Source of the DNA: Chloroflexota bacterium
Lineage (GTDB): Bacteria > Chloroflexota > Anaerolineae > Anaerolineales > Villigracilaceae
Assembly (NCBI GenBank): GCA_021796315.1
Contig: JAJYOH010000365.1
Location: 1 to 6,329 of the forward strand
Length of the DNA stretch: 6,329 nucleotides
Direction: 5' to 3'
The number at the start of each line of letters is the position of its first letter. Position 1 is the first letter of the stretch. Shown here one piece after another: positions 1 to 6,289 of this stretch. Position numbers and translations under genes: made by a program. The notes below the pieces were generated by a model. The model ran no database searches and was not told the DNA's origin. It was given only the letters and a program-made list of their open reading frames with translations.

Positions 1-1
1 C

Positions 2-337
2 GAACACGATTGGATCAAGGAATTCCCCGCCGCCGTTACGGTCTGTGACCCAAATGGCATCCTGCTCGAATTGAACGATAAATCCGCCAAAACTTTCGAG
101 AAAGATGGCGGCTATGCGCTGATTGGCAAAAACATGCTCGATTGCCATCCTGATACTGCACGTGCAAAAACCGAGAGATTACTGGCGGCACGCGAGAAGA
201 ATGTGTATGCCATTGAGAAAAATGGCGTCAAGAAGATCATCTTCCAAAGCCCGTGGTACAAAAATGGCGAATACGCCGGTTTTGTCGAACTCTCGCTCGA
301 AGTCCCGTTCGAGATGCCGCATTTTGTGCGCTCATAA
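2..337 (+). CDS. Stand-alone PAS-domain sensor protein (5' end outside window)
   Basis: An open frame enters from the left edge and gives 111 visible residues before a TAA at 335-337. The visible part begins EHDWIKEFPAAVTVCDPNG and reads as a single PAS fold: the 'AAVTVCDPNGILLELND' strand pair and turn, then 'LIGKNMLDCHP' (the usual PAS helix/loop before the ligand pocket), and finally the C-terminal strands 'IIFQSPWYKNGEYAGFVEL'. PAS domains bind small ligands or cofactors and sense signals in the cytoplasm. No kinase, cyclase or helix-turn-helix output follows. The fold is almost complete at the window edge, so probably only a few N-terminal residues are missing and the whole protein is about 115-120 residues. 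An internal ATG at 71 would cut off the first PAS strands, so it is not the likely start. Ligand and partner are unknown. The alternative is the C-terminal domain of a longer sensor. Confidence 0.8.
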   Translation, partial: EHDWIKEFPAAVTVCDPNGILLELNDKSAKTFEKDGGYALIGKNMLDCHPDTARAKTERLLAAREKNVYAIEKNGVKKIIFQSPWYKNGEYAGFVELSLEVPFEMPHFVRS

Positions 338-377
338 GGCAGAAAAATATTTCACCAAGGTCCAGTAAACTAAAAAT

Positions 378-1415
378 ATGGCTGTCCTTAAAAATACAGA
401 AATATCTTACTTGCTGGCCTTTCCCGATCCTGCGGAGAAAGCCTCTGAGCCGCTTCAACAAATCAGCGGGCTGAAGGACTCACCGTATTTTCAGCCCGTG
501 GATATCCGCGTCAGAACGCTGGCCGATAGGGTTGAGGTCCAGGCGGAAAACGTGCAAGTATCCGTCCTGCGTCAACGTTACGATGACCGTGTCCAAATCC
601 TGGATTGCAGATTCCAATTACCGAATGTCTTAAGCATGCAGGCTATTCAGCAGCGTGAAGTCATCGAAAAGAATCTGAAGGAAAGATACCTGCCGGCAGA
701 ATATCTGGCGAGCGGGATGTTTGAAGAATATATTGTGCTTCTGCTGGTTGGCGTCAGGTCAACGCCGGATAAGTTTATCGAGAAAAACGCGGCGGCATTG
801 GCGCGCTTCATGCGCTCACAACGCGAAGTGTTCGATCCGCGTGAGATCGAAGAGATATTGGTTTCGCGCGTACGTTATTCGAACAAGGAACTCACGCTCG
901 TGGATTGGGACGGCGCAGTCCTCATCGCGCCGAGCGGAGATTTTCAATCGGACATTGAACTGCTCAAGATCGGCAATTATCAACTGCTTCGCTACCGCAT
1001 GTTGGACAATAACGTGGAAGCCAGCCTGCGCCTGATCCACGAAAGGTTTCGCCGCAATCCACACAACGCCATACAGATCGGTCCAACGCGCGCTGAGATG
1101 CGCCGCATCATAAAACATCGCCTTGAGCTGATGCTTGATTTCGAACACACCGAACAGAATCTTTTGTTGATCGGCGATTGGTATACGGCGCAACTGTATC
1201 ACGTCATTCGCGAAGAATTCTATCTGGAAGATTGGAAACAAGCCGTAAAGAATAAACTGGATGACCTGCAAGGCGTCATGGAAACCATACGCGAAAATTT
1301 CTCGCTCTCCTGGCAAAGCTTGATGGAGAGCATACAGATCGCGGGCTGGCTCATACTTCTGATTGGTTATTTCATTTTATACTTTATGGATATGGGCTGG
1401 TTCAAAAAACCATAA
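378..1415 (+). CDS. Unknown 345-aa protein with one C-terminal membrane helix
   Basis: I do not recognise this family with confidence. The protein has a soluble, charged N-terminal region of about 220 residues, with mixed strands and helices. It contains a striking stretch near residues 172-185 (LTLVDWDGAVLIAP). A helical, charge-rich segment (about 225-315) follows, then one hydrophobic helix at about 321-337 (IAGWLILLIGYFILYF), a short tail and the end KKP. The layout suggests a cytoplasmic domain tethered to the membrane by its C-terminus. A helix-rich region before a C-terminal membrane helix is also seen in Rmd1/YagE (DUF155) proteins, but that comparison is only topological and tentative. 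The ATG at 378 has only a weak AAGG 17 bases upstream. The stop lies 10 bp before the next start, and the next gene's Shine-Dalgarno overlaps the end of this gene's stop region, so the two are probably co-transcribed and functionally paired. Confidence 0.8.
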   Translation: MAVLKNTEISYLLAFPDPAEKASEPLQQISGLKDSPYFQPVDIRVRTLADRVEVQAENVQVSVLRQRYDDRVQILDCRFQLPNVLSMQAIQQREVIEKNLKERYLPAEYLASGMFEEYIVLLLVGVRSTPDKFIEKNAAALARFMRSQREVFDPREIEEILVSRVRYSNKELTLVDWDGAVLIAPSGDFQSDIELLKIGNYQLLRYRMLDNNVEASLRLIHERFRRNPHNAIQIGPTRAEMRRIIKHRLELMLDFEHTEQNLLLIGDWYTAQLYHVIREEFYLEDWKQAVKNKLDDLQGVMETIRENFSLSWQSLMESIQIAGWLILLIGYFILYFMDMGWFKKP

Positions 1416-1416
1416 T

Positions 1417-1420
1417 GGAG
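1417..1420 (+). promoter_or_regulatory. Ribosome binding site deciding the start at 1426
   Basis: GGAG lies 5 bases before the ATG at 1426, directly after the TAA of the upstream gene. The frame is open upstream to an ATG at 1363, but that start lies inside the membrane helix codons of the previous gene and has no Shine-Dalgarno. The start at 1426 is therefore chosen. Confidence 0.8.
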
Positions 1421-1425
1421 GCCGC

Positions 1426-2556
1426 ATGAACATCTTCAAGAACTTTACAAAAGTCCAAACTCTGCCAACCGGCGTGTATCAAAAACAATCGCCGCCCGAT
1501 CAGCCGCCGTATCGCATCCACCTGCGCTTGCAGTCTGACGGTTCCGGTGTGCTCATTGTCAACGCCGCCACCGTTTTACATCTCAACCCAACCGCCGCTG
1601 AATACGCTTACCACTTCATCAAAGGCGCTTCTCCCGCTGATGCAGCCAGAGAGATTTCAACGCGCTATCACATCAAGCGTGATGCGGCCATGCACGACTT
1701 TCAGGATTTCTCCGAACGGATCCAGACTCTCGTGACAACTCCTGACCTCGACCCCGTTTCATATCTGGACTTTGAGCGGGTCGACCCTCATTCAGCCAAT
1801 CTCAGCGCCCCGCTCCGACTCGACTGCGCGCTGACATATCGCCTGCCTGCGAACACCCAAGGCGACTACGCCCCCACCAAACGCGTCGATCGCGAGCTGA
1901 CTACCGACGAATGGTGCACCATCCTCGACAAAGCCTGGGATGCCGGTATCCCACACATCACGTTCACGGGAGGCGAAGCCACTTTGCGAGACGATCTGCC
2001 GCAACTGATCGCACGCGCCGAAAAAAACGGCCAGGTTTGCGGTCTCTTGACCGACGGCCTGAAACTCGCCGACAAAAAATATCTCGATGTTCTTTTGCAA
2101 ACCGGTCTCGACCACATTCTCTTCATGCTCCAGCCTGAAAACCCGGACTCGTGGAAAGCGCTTGAGACCGTTATGCCCGAAGATATTTTCGTTACAGTAC
2201 ATGTCACCCTCAACTCGAAGAACGTCAAAGATAGCCAGAATACTTTGGAGAGATTGGCGAAGTTGAAAGTCAAAAGTCTTTCACTCACCGCCGCCGACGC
2301 CTCCATGAAAGATGCGTTCAAGGATTTGCAGAACAAAGCCGCCAGCCTTGGTCTCAGCCTCAAACACGACCTGCCCGTGCCCTATTCACCAATTCATCCG
2401 GTTGCAATGGAAACCGCTGAGGACGAATCAGCAAATGGCGCAGGCAGGGCCTGGCTCTACGTCGAACCCGATGGCGATGTCCTGCCAACGCAAGGCATGG
2501 CAGATAAAATTCTCGGCAACTTCCTGCGCGATACATGGGATCAAATTTACAAATAA
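1426..2556 (+). CDS. PqqD-like domain fused to cysteine-less radical SAM barrel (pseudoenzyme)
   Basis: This is a 376-residue protein. Residues about 40-105 resemble PqqD: HLNPTAAEYAYHFIKG (52-67), then a helical segment with 'ADAAREISTRYHIKRDA'. In RiPP pathways PqqD-type domains bind leader peptides (RRE). Residues about 126-330 resemble a radical SAM barrel. 'LRLDCALTYR' (130-139) is the usual first strand, and 'ITFTGGEATLRDDL' carries the GGE motif (182-184) that normally contacts the SAM amino group. At the cluster loop, L140, T144 and D147 occupy the spacing of the CX3CX2C cysteines, and Y148 matches the usual aromatic after the third cysteine. The C-terminal part (AGRAWLYVEPDGDVLPTQGM, 339-358) resembles the SPASM/twitch end, but has T355 where a cysteine is expected. 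The only cysteines (134, 164, 205) cannot form the motif. Catalysis by a SAM-bound 4Fe-4S cluster is therefore unlikely. The protein may instead bind a peptide or ligand as a scaffold. Fold assignment is good; function is unknown. Confidence 0.82.
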   Translation: MNIFKNFTKVQTLPTGVYQKQSPPDQPPYRIHLRLQSDGSGVLIVNAATVLHLNPTAAEYAYHFIKGASPADAAREISTRYHIKRDAAMHDFQDFSERIQTLVTTPDLDPVSYLDFERVDPHSANLSAPLRLDCALTYRLPANTQGDYAPTKRVDRELTTDEWCTILDKAWDAGIPHITFTGGEATLRDDLPQLIARAEKNGQVCGLLTDGLKLADKKYLDVLLQTGLDHILFMLQPENPDSWKALETVMPEDIFVTVHVTLNSKNVKDSQNTLERLAKLKVKSLSLTAADASMKDAFKDLQNKAASLGLSLKHDLPVPYSPIHPVAMETAEDESANGAGRAWLYVEPDGDVLPTQGMADKILGNFLRDTWDQIYK

Positions 2557-2573
2557 AGCTTTCCAATTCAAAA

Positions 2574-2606
2574 ACAGCCGCCAGATTATGGCGGCTGTAA
2601 CTTTTC
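2574..2606 (+). terminator. Rho-independent terminator after the radical-SAM-like gene
   Basis: A perfect 10 bp stem (ACAGCCGCCA at 2574-2583 with TGGCGGCTGT at 2589-2598) closes a 5-base loop GATTA. It is followed by AACTTTTC, a modest T-rich tract. It begins 17 bases after the stop codon and should end the transcript of the two preceding genes. Confidence 0.8.
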
Positions 2607-2627
2607 TTCCACTAACTTCTTGAATTT

Positions 2628-2652
2628 TTCGTGCAAATTCGTGAAATTCGTG
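2628..2652 (+). repeat. Three TTCGTG units in near-tandem array
   Basis: TTCGTG occurs at 2628, 2638 and 2647, separated by CAAA and AAA, so the period is 9-10 bases, close to one helical turn. It lies in the 191 bp gap between the terminator at 2606 and the lipoprotein gene. It could be an operator-like array or a fragment of a dispersed intergenic repeat. From one copy I cannot tell which. The rest of the gap (2653-2747) shows no convincing promoter or ribosome site: a TATAGA at 2723-2728 has no matching -35. Confidence 0.5.
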
Positions 2653-2747
2653 GCTGAATTTTCTCCGCGAGGAGGCCTCACGATTGACCGCAGCGCTATC
2701 CAAACAATCGAGAGCATAACTTTATAGAAGTATTTTCGACCAACTAC

Positions 2748-3824
2748 ATGACCATGAAACCCAAACTCAAAGCCCACATCTGGCTGTTTGCCACTCTTAC
2801 ATTTATATTCTTACTCGCATGTCATATAAATATAGCGATCGTACCAGCAAATATTACGCCTCCCGTTGCGTCTATGGCGCCGCTGTCATCCACTTCCACC
2901 CTCCAGTCGACCCCCAATTTCCAATGTGCCAGCAGCGGCTGCATGGACGCCTGTATTGTCAAATTAAATTCTGCCTTTCAAAATGGCGGGCAGTTCCCGC
3001 AAACCAAAACTGCCTCTCCTCAGAACCTGAACATCACGTCAACAGTCCTTGCTCTTTATGACGTCCGCGCAGACCAGATCGGTGCTCCAAAATTTACTTC
3101 CAATATCCCTGCCGATCTGGCCAGCTACCAGCAAAATATAACTGCCCAGAAAATGGTATGGGATTATTTTGCGGGCATCATTCCTGCCGATCGGAGAAAA
3201 GAGGTCGCCAATTTTATTATTTCGAGTGACGGCAAAGGAGGAATGCTCGCGAGTGTACAACAAGACGTAAATGATCCCCAAAAGTGGGCCTTAAATGTGG
3301 ATATCGTTGATGCAGGCAAGCCCAGAAACCTGACATTTACTCTCATCCATGAATTTGGCCATTTACTCACATTGAACGACTCCCAGGTTGCGGTGGACAC
3401 AAAAGTCCTATCCAACCCGCAGGACCAGCAAATTCATGCACAGGCTGCATCCAGCTGTCCTCAGTATTTCACAACCAACGGATGCAGCCAGCCCGACTCG
3501 TACATCAACCAGTTCTTTAACAAATTTTGGCCGAAACTGTATCCCGAATGGAGCAAGGTCAACGCAAAGAGAGATCAGAATGGCTATTTCACTTTGATAG
3601 GCAACTTCTACCAACATCATCCGACGCAGTTTGTCAGCCCTTATGCGGCCACCAGCCCTGAGGAGGATATTGCCGAAAGCTGGGCACATTTCATCCTGAC
3701 CCCTAAACCGGCTGACGACAGCATCGCTCACAAAAAAGTACTTTTCTTCTACGACTTTCCCGAGCTTGTCCAATTACGCGACCAGATCGCATACGGACTC
3801 TGCAATTATTCGCAGGGTCAATAA
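2748..3824 (+). CDS. Lipoprotein with HExxH zinc metallopeptidase-like motif
   Basis: This is a 358-residue predicted exported lipoprotein. The N-terminus has lysines at 4, 6 and 8, a hydrophobic core and the lipobox LLAC with C25, so the mature protein should be lipid-anchored outside the cytoplasmic membrane. A Pro/Ser/Thr-rich spacer (about 33-60) follows. The folded part contains FTLIHEFGHLLTLN with H201-E202-x-x-H205, the zincin zinc-binding and catalytic motif. About 100 residues later, PEEDIAESWAHF (E305, E306, E310) could supply a glutamate as third zinc ligand, which is an inference. C237 and C246 flank a short loop, conserved in the next gene, and could form a disulfide. 'VLFFYDFPELVQLR' near the C-terminus is also shared. 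The substrate is unknown. ATG at 2748 and 2754 are both possible starts, and neither has a clear Shine-Dalgarno. The gene stands alone between two terminators and is a tandem paralogue of the gene at 3937. Confidence 0.85.
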   Translation: MTMKPKLKAHIWLFATLTFIFLLACHINIAIVPANITPPVASMAPLSSTSTLQSTPNFQCASSGCMDACIVKLNSAFQNGGQFPQTKTASPQNLNITSTVLALYDVRADQIGAPKFTSNIPADLASYQQNITAQKMVWDYFAGIIPADRRKEVANFIISSDGKGGMLASVQQDVNDPQKWALNVDIVDAGKPRNLTFTLIHEFGHLLTLNDSQVAVDTKVLSNPQDQQIHAQAASSCPQYFTTNGCSQPDSYINQFFNKFWPKLYPEWSKVNAKRDQNGYFTLIGNFYQHHPTQFVSPYAATSPEEDIAESWAHFILTPKPADDSIAHKKVLFFYDFPELVQLRDQIAYGLCNYSQGQ

Positions 3825-3850
3825 GTCTAATAGATAAAGATCATCCCCAA

Positions 3851-3880
3851 ACAACCGTCAACCACTGATGGTTGTTTTTC
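3851..3880 (+). terminator. Rho-independent terminator between the two paralogues
   Basis: ACAACCGTCA (3851-3860) pairs with TGATGGTTGT (3866-3875), giving 10 bp with one G-U pair and a 5-base loop (ACCAC). A T run at 3875-3879 follows directly. It lies 26 bases after the stop of the lipoprotein gene, so the two paralogues are probably transcribed separately. Confidence 0.85.
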
Positions 3881-3907
3881 ATTTGTAAGGAAGCAGTAAA
3901 AGTTTAA

Positions 3908-3916
3908 TGGTATGCT
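3908..3916 (+). promoter_or_regulatory. Possible extended -10 promoter element
   Basis: TGGTATGCT matches the extended -10 pattern TGnTATnnT. No good -35 is visible upstream (TTGTAA at 3883 is too far at 22 bases). If used, the transcript would start near 3923 and leave a short leader holding the Shine-Dalgarno. This fits a new transcription unit after the terminator ending at 3880, but the match is short and could be chance. Confidence 0.3.
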
Positions 3917-3928
3917 TGCCAAAATTTT

Positions 3929-3932
3929 GGAG
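3929..3932 (+). promoter_or_regulatory. Ribosome binding site deciding the start at 3937
   Basis: GGAG (within TTTTGGAGACCC) lies 4 bases before the ATG at 3937. An in-frame ATG at 3907 has no such site and would add ten residues (MVCLPKFWRP) before the natural signal-type start MKTRT. The start at 3937 is preferred. Confidence 0.75.
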
Positions 3933-3936
3933 ACCC

Positions 3937-5007
3937 ATGAAAACCAGAACCATAATCATCACATTTGGCCTGCTTCTTTTTTGTTGCATAGTAATCTGTT
4001 GCGTCGGCAGCGCCGCATACTTTTACCTGGCTCCAAATAACAATATTTTCATCCCGCCGACCTATATTCCACCACAGGCCAACGTTGAGACTCCTGCCAT
4101 CTTCTCTCCAACCGAGACACCGGTTGCAGCCTGTCCAAACTTAATGGCCGATATCGTTCAGGCCTCGCAGGGAAGCGCTTATGGCCCAGACAGCGGTGGC
4201 GCATCCTCATCAAATACCGATTGGCATACTCTTGTCACCTACCAAATAGACGGAAACCGGATCAGCAATCCTACTTATGAAAAAGTCCCCAAGGGGCTGA
4301 AGAGTCTTCAACAAGACACAACTTCACAGCAGGCCGCCTGGAATCTATTCATCGACCTCATACCGTCTCAAGATCGGAAAATGCTCTCCGAATATCAAGT
4401 CTTCACCGATGGACCAAGCAACATCCTCGCCGCAGTCGAACAGGCCTCAGACGACCCGGCCAAATGGATGATCGAGGTGGATGAAGCCGACTTGCAAAAT
4501 AAAAAAGAACTGGTTTTCACGCTCATCCATGAATACGCCCACCTGCTCACTTTGAATGCAGACCAGGTTCCACCCGACATTGCTGTTTTCAACAACCCGG
4601 ATGACCAGAATCTCTACGATAAAAAAGTCGCAGCTTGCCCCACTTATTTCCCCGACGAAGGATGCAGCAAGCCGAATTCATACATCAACACTTTTTACAA
4701 CCGCTTCTGGGTAAATATTGTTGATGAGTGGAAGAAGATAGATGCCCTCTCTACAGCCAGTGATCAGAATCCATACTACGACAAACTCTACGCTTTCTAT
4801 CTGACTCATCAGGATCAATTCGTGGATGATTATGCCGCCACCAACGCATCCGAAGATATGGCAGAGACTTTTGCTTTCTACGTTCTTTCGCCCAGGCCGA
4901 CAGACAATTCCATGAGGGACCAGAAAATCCTGTTCTTTTACGATTATCCCGAACTCGTCCAACTGCGCTCACAGATCTTAGAAAATCTGTGTACACTCAA
5001 CCCATAA
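3937..5007 (+). CDS. Membrane-anchored HExxH zinc metallopeptidase-like protein, paralogue
   Basis: This is a 356-residue protein. MKTRT is followed by a long hydrophobic stretch (about 6-31, with FCC and ICC) that lacks a classical lipobox, so it is most likely an N-terminal signal anchor. A Pro/Thr-rich spacer (about 38-65) leads to an extracytoplasmic domain homologous to the preceding gene: FTLIHEYAHLLTLN with H198-E199-x-x-H202, the cysteine pair C234/C243 within 'CPTYFPDEGCS', the block SYINTFYNRFW, and SEDMAETFAF with E306 and E310 as possible third-ligand glutamates. The ending 'ILFFYDYPELVQLR' is nearly identical to its neighbour. The family role is unknown; zinc-dependent proteolysis is inferred from HExxH. 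It is followed after 1 bp by a phosphatase gene and is probably the first gene of a three-gene operon. Confidence 0.87.
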   Translation: MKTRTIIITFGLLLFCCIVICCVGSAAYFYLAPNNNIFIPPTYIPPQANVETPAIFSPTETPVAACPNLMADIVQASQGSAYGPDSGGASSSNTDWHTLVTYQIDGNRISNPTYEKVPKGLKSLQQDTTSQQAAWNLFIDLIPSQDRKMLSEYQVFTDGPSNILAAVEQASDDPAKWMIEVDEADLQNKKELVFTLIHEYAHLLTLNADQVPPDIAVFNNPDDQNLYDKKVAACPTYFPDEGCSKPNSYINTFYNRFWVNIVDEWKKIDALSTASDQNPYYDKLYAFYLTHQDQFVDDYAATNASEDMAETFAFYVLSPRPTDNSMRDQKILFFYDYPELVQLRSQILENLCTLNP

Positions 5008-5008
5008 A

Positions 5009-5533
5009 ATGAACGCGCCGGAACTTCCCATTCCCGAATCGTACTGGGTGCTTCCCGGTCGATTTCTGGCCGGAGAATACCCCGGCCATTTCTACAGTGA
5101 AAAAGTCCGCCGCCGCATTGACGCGTTTCTCGAAGCCGGCTTCAACACTTTTATTGATCTGACCTCACCCGATGAACTGCCGTCTTACGAATCCATCCTC
5201 AAAGAGCAAGCCCGGATATACCGCATGGAAACCCAACACTTGCGCTTCCCCATCGGCGACTTTGGTCTGCCCACGCACGCCGGAATGATATCCACGCTAA
5301 ATGCAATTGACTCCGCGCTCGGAGCGGGACACAAAATTTATGTTCATTGCTGGGCCGGGGTCGGACGCACCGGCATCGTAGTCGGATGTTATCTCGTGCG
5401 GCACGGCAGGACAGGTCAACAGGCATTGTGCCAGCTCGCGGAATGGTGGCGGGATGTTCCCAAAAGCCAACGCCACACACGCTCACCCGAAACAAATGAA
5501 CAGGTTCGATTTGTTCTCAACTGGAAAGAATGA
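5009..5533 (+). CDS. Cysteine-based protein phosphatase (tyrosine/dual-specificity type)
   Basis: This is a 174-residue cytoplasmic protein with no signal peptide. The catalytic P-loop is HCWAGVGRTG, with nucleophile C114 and R120 in the CX5R pattern, and T121 in the place of the usual Ser/Thr. D84 in 'RFPIGDFGLPT' is a good candidate for the general acid. The spacing and the motif 'PIxDxGxP' recall the CDKN3/KAP-like branch of dual-specificity phosphatases. Such enzymes form a cysteinyl-phosphate intermediate while removing phosphate from proteins. Whether this one acts on phosphotyrosine, phosphoserine/threonine or another phosphoester cannot be read from the sequence. The ATG at 5009 starts 1 base after the preceding stop, with no visible Shine-Dalgarno, so translation probably depends on coupling to the metallopeptidase gene. 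The downstream methyltransferase overlaps its stop. Confidence 0.88.
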   Translation: MNAPELPIPESYWVLPGRFLAGEYPGHFYSEKVRRRIDAFLEAGFNTFIDLTSPDELPSYESILKEQARIYRMETQHLRFPIGDFGLPTHAGMISTLNAIDSALGAGHKIYVHCWAGVGRTGIVVGCYLVRHGRTGQQALCQLAEWWRDVPKSQRHTRSPETNEQVRFVLNWKE

Positions 5534-6261
5534 ACTGGCACACTCGATATATTCAACAATCAGCATGGACGCGCGGCCTGCGCGCTTATCTTTTTGAAAA
5601 AGCCGGATTGACACGCGCTCGTCGTGTGCTCGAGGTTGGATGCGGCACCGGCGCAATTCTTTCCACACTGGAAACAACCGCATCGCTTCACGGCCTGGAC
5701 CTCGATCCGGCCACGCTGACCCAGTGTCGAATCCACGCCCCGGCCGCGTCGCTGACGCGCGGCGATGCGCTTCACCTGCCATATACAGAATTAGCTTTCG
5801 ATATCGTCTATTGCCACTTTCTTTTGCTGTGGGTCAAGAATCCTTTGCAGGTTTTGTTTGAAATGAAACGCGTCACCAAACCAAATGGACATATCCTGGC
5901 TTTGGCCGAACCCGATTATCACGCCCGCACGGACAAGCCCGGCGAACTTGCCCAGCTTGGAAAATGGCAAACCGAATCTCTGCAACACCAGGGCGCAGAC
6001 CCTGGCATTGGCGCGCGGCTGGCCGACTTGTTCCATCAGGCCGGTATTCGCCTCGCTGAAACGGGAACCATTCAAAGTCGAGACAATGAGGCGCTTGAGC
6101 CTGGTGAATGGGAAAATGAATGGGCAGCGCTGGAATCCGATCTGACAGGAATCATCCCGAGACAGGAAATCCAGCAAATGAAGCGCCTGGATAAACAGGC
6201 CTGGGAGCGCCGCGAGCGCGCGCTGGATGTGCCAACGTACTTTGCCTGGGGTCAGGTATAA
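5530..6261 (+). CDS. Class I SAM-dependent methyltransferase
   Basis: This is a 243-residue cytoplasmic protein with the Methyltransf_11-type Rossmann fold. Motif I is VLEVGCGTGAIL (E35, G37, G39, G41), which binds SAM. The acidic residue after strand 2 is D57 in LHGLDLDP. RGDALHLPYTELAFD (D79 and about D92) covers motifs II-III, and 'LLLWVKNPLQVLFEMKRV' plus 'PNGHILALAEPDY' form the usual post-core strands. The C-terminal 80 residues are helical and probably form the substrate lid. The substrate is not evident. Small molecules, lipids or quinones are all possible, since this family is functionally broad. The start ATG overlaps the phosphatase stop as ATGA, a classic translational-coupling arrangement. 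Confidence 0.88.
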   Translation: MNWHTRYIQQSAWTRGLRAYLFEKAGLTRARRVLEVGCGTGAILSTLETTASLHGLDLDPATLTQCRIHAPAASLTRGDALHLPYTELAFDIVYCHFLLLWVKNPLQVLFEMKRVTKPNGHILALAEPDYHARTDKPGELAQLGKWQTESLQHQGADPGIGARLADLFHQAGIRLAETGTIQSRDNEALEPGEWENEWAALESDLTGIIPRQEIQQMKRLDKQAWERRERALDVPTYFAWGQV

Positions 6262-6262
6262 T
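6257..6262 (+). promoter_or_regulatory. Perfect -10 hexamer TATAAT
   Basis: TATAAT spans the TAA stop (6259-6261) of the methyltransferase gene and lies 33 bases before the next start. No good -35 is seen at 16-18 bases upstream, so it may be a promoter for the next gene or chance. Confidence 0.35.
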
Positions 6263-6278
6263 TACCCTGGAAATTATT

Positions 6279-6283
6279 GGAGG
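6279..6283 (+). promoter_or_regulatory. Strong Shine-Dalgarno for the gene at the right edge
   Basis: GGAGG is followed by a T run (6284-6291) and the TTG at 6290, giving 6 bases of spacing. It decides the TTG start, because no ATG or GTG lies at a suitable distance. Confidence 0.75.
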
Positions 6284-6289
6284 TTTTTT

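Noticed and set aside
816..1316. Long open frame on the - strand inside the 378-1415 gene
   Set aside because: It fully overlaps a better supported + strand gene, and its translation shows no recognisable motif; it is a shadow of the coding strand.
1792..2363. Overlapping - strand open frames across the radical-SAM-like gene
   Set aside because: They are antisense shadows; the + strand has clear family motifs and a Shine-Dalgarno.
2588..2623. Short open frame starting in the terminator, considered as a precursor peptide for the PqqD-containing protein
   Set aside because: It encodes only 11 residues, starts inside the terminator hairpin, and has no ribosome binding site.
2672..2679. GAGGCCTC palindrome as an operator
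   Set aside because: An 8-base palindrome alone is expected by chance, and its flanks do not extend the symmetry.
2684..2728. TTGACC and TATAGA as a promoter for the lipoprotein gene
   Set aside because: The spacing is 33 bases, too long for a sigma-70 promoter.
3907..3936. Earlier ATG at 3907 as start of the second paralogue
   Set aside because: It has no Shine-Dalgarno and adds ten residues before a normal signal-type start; the site at 3937 is better.
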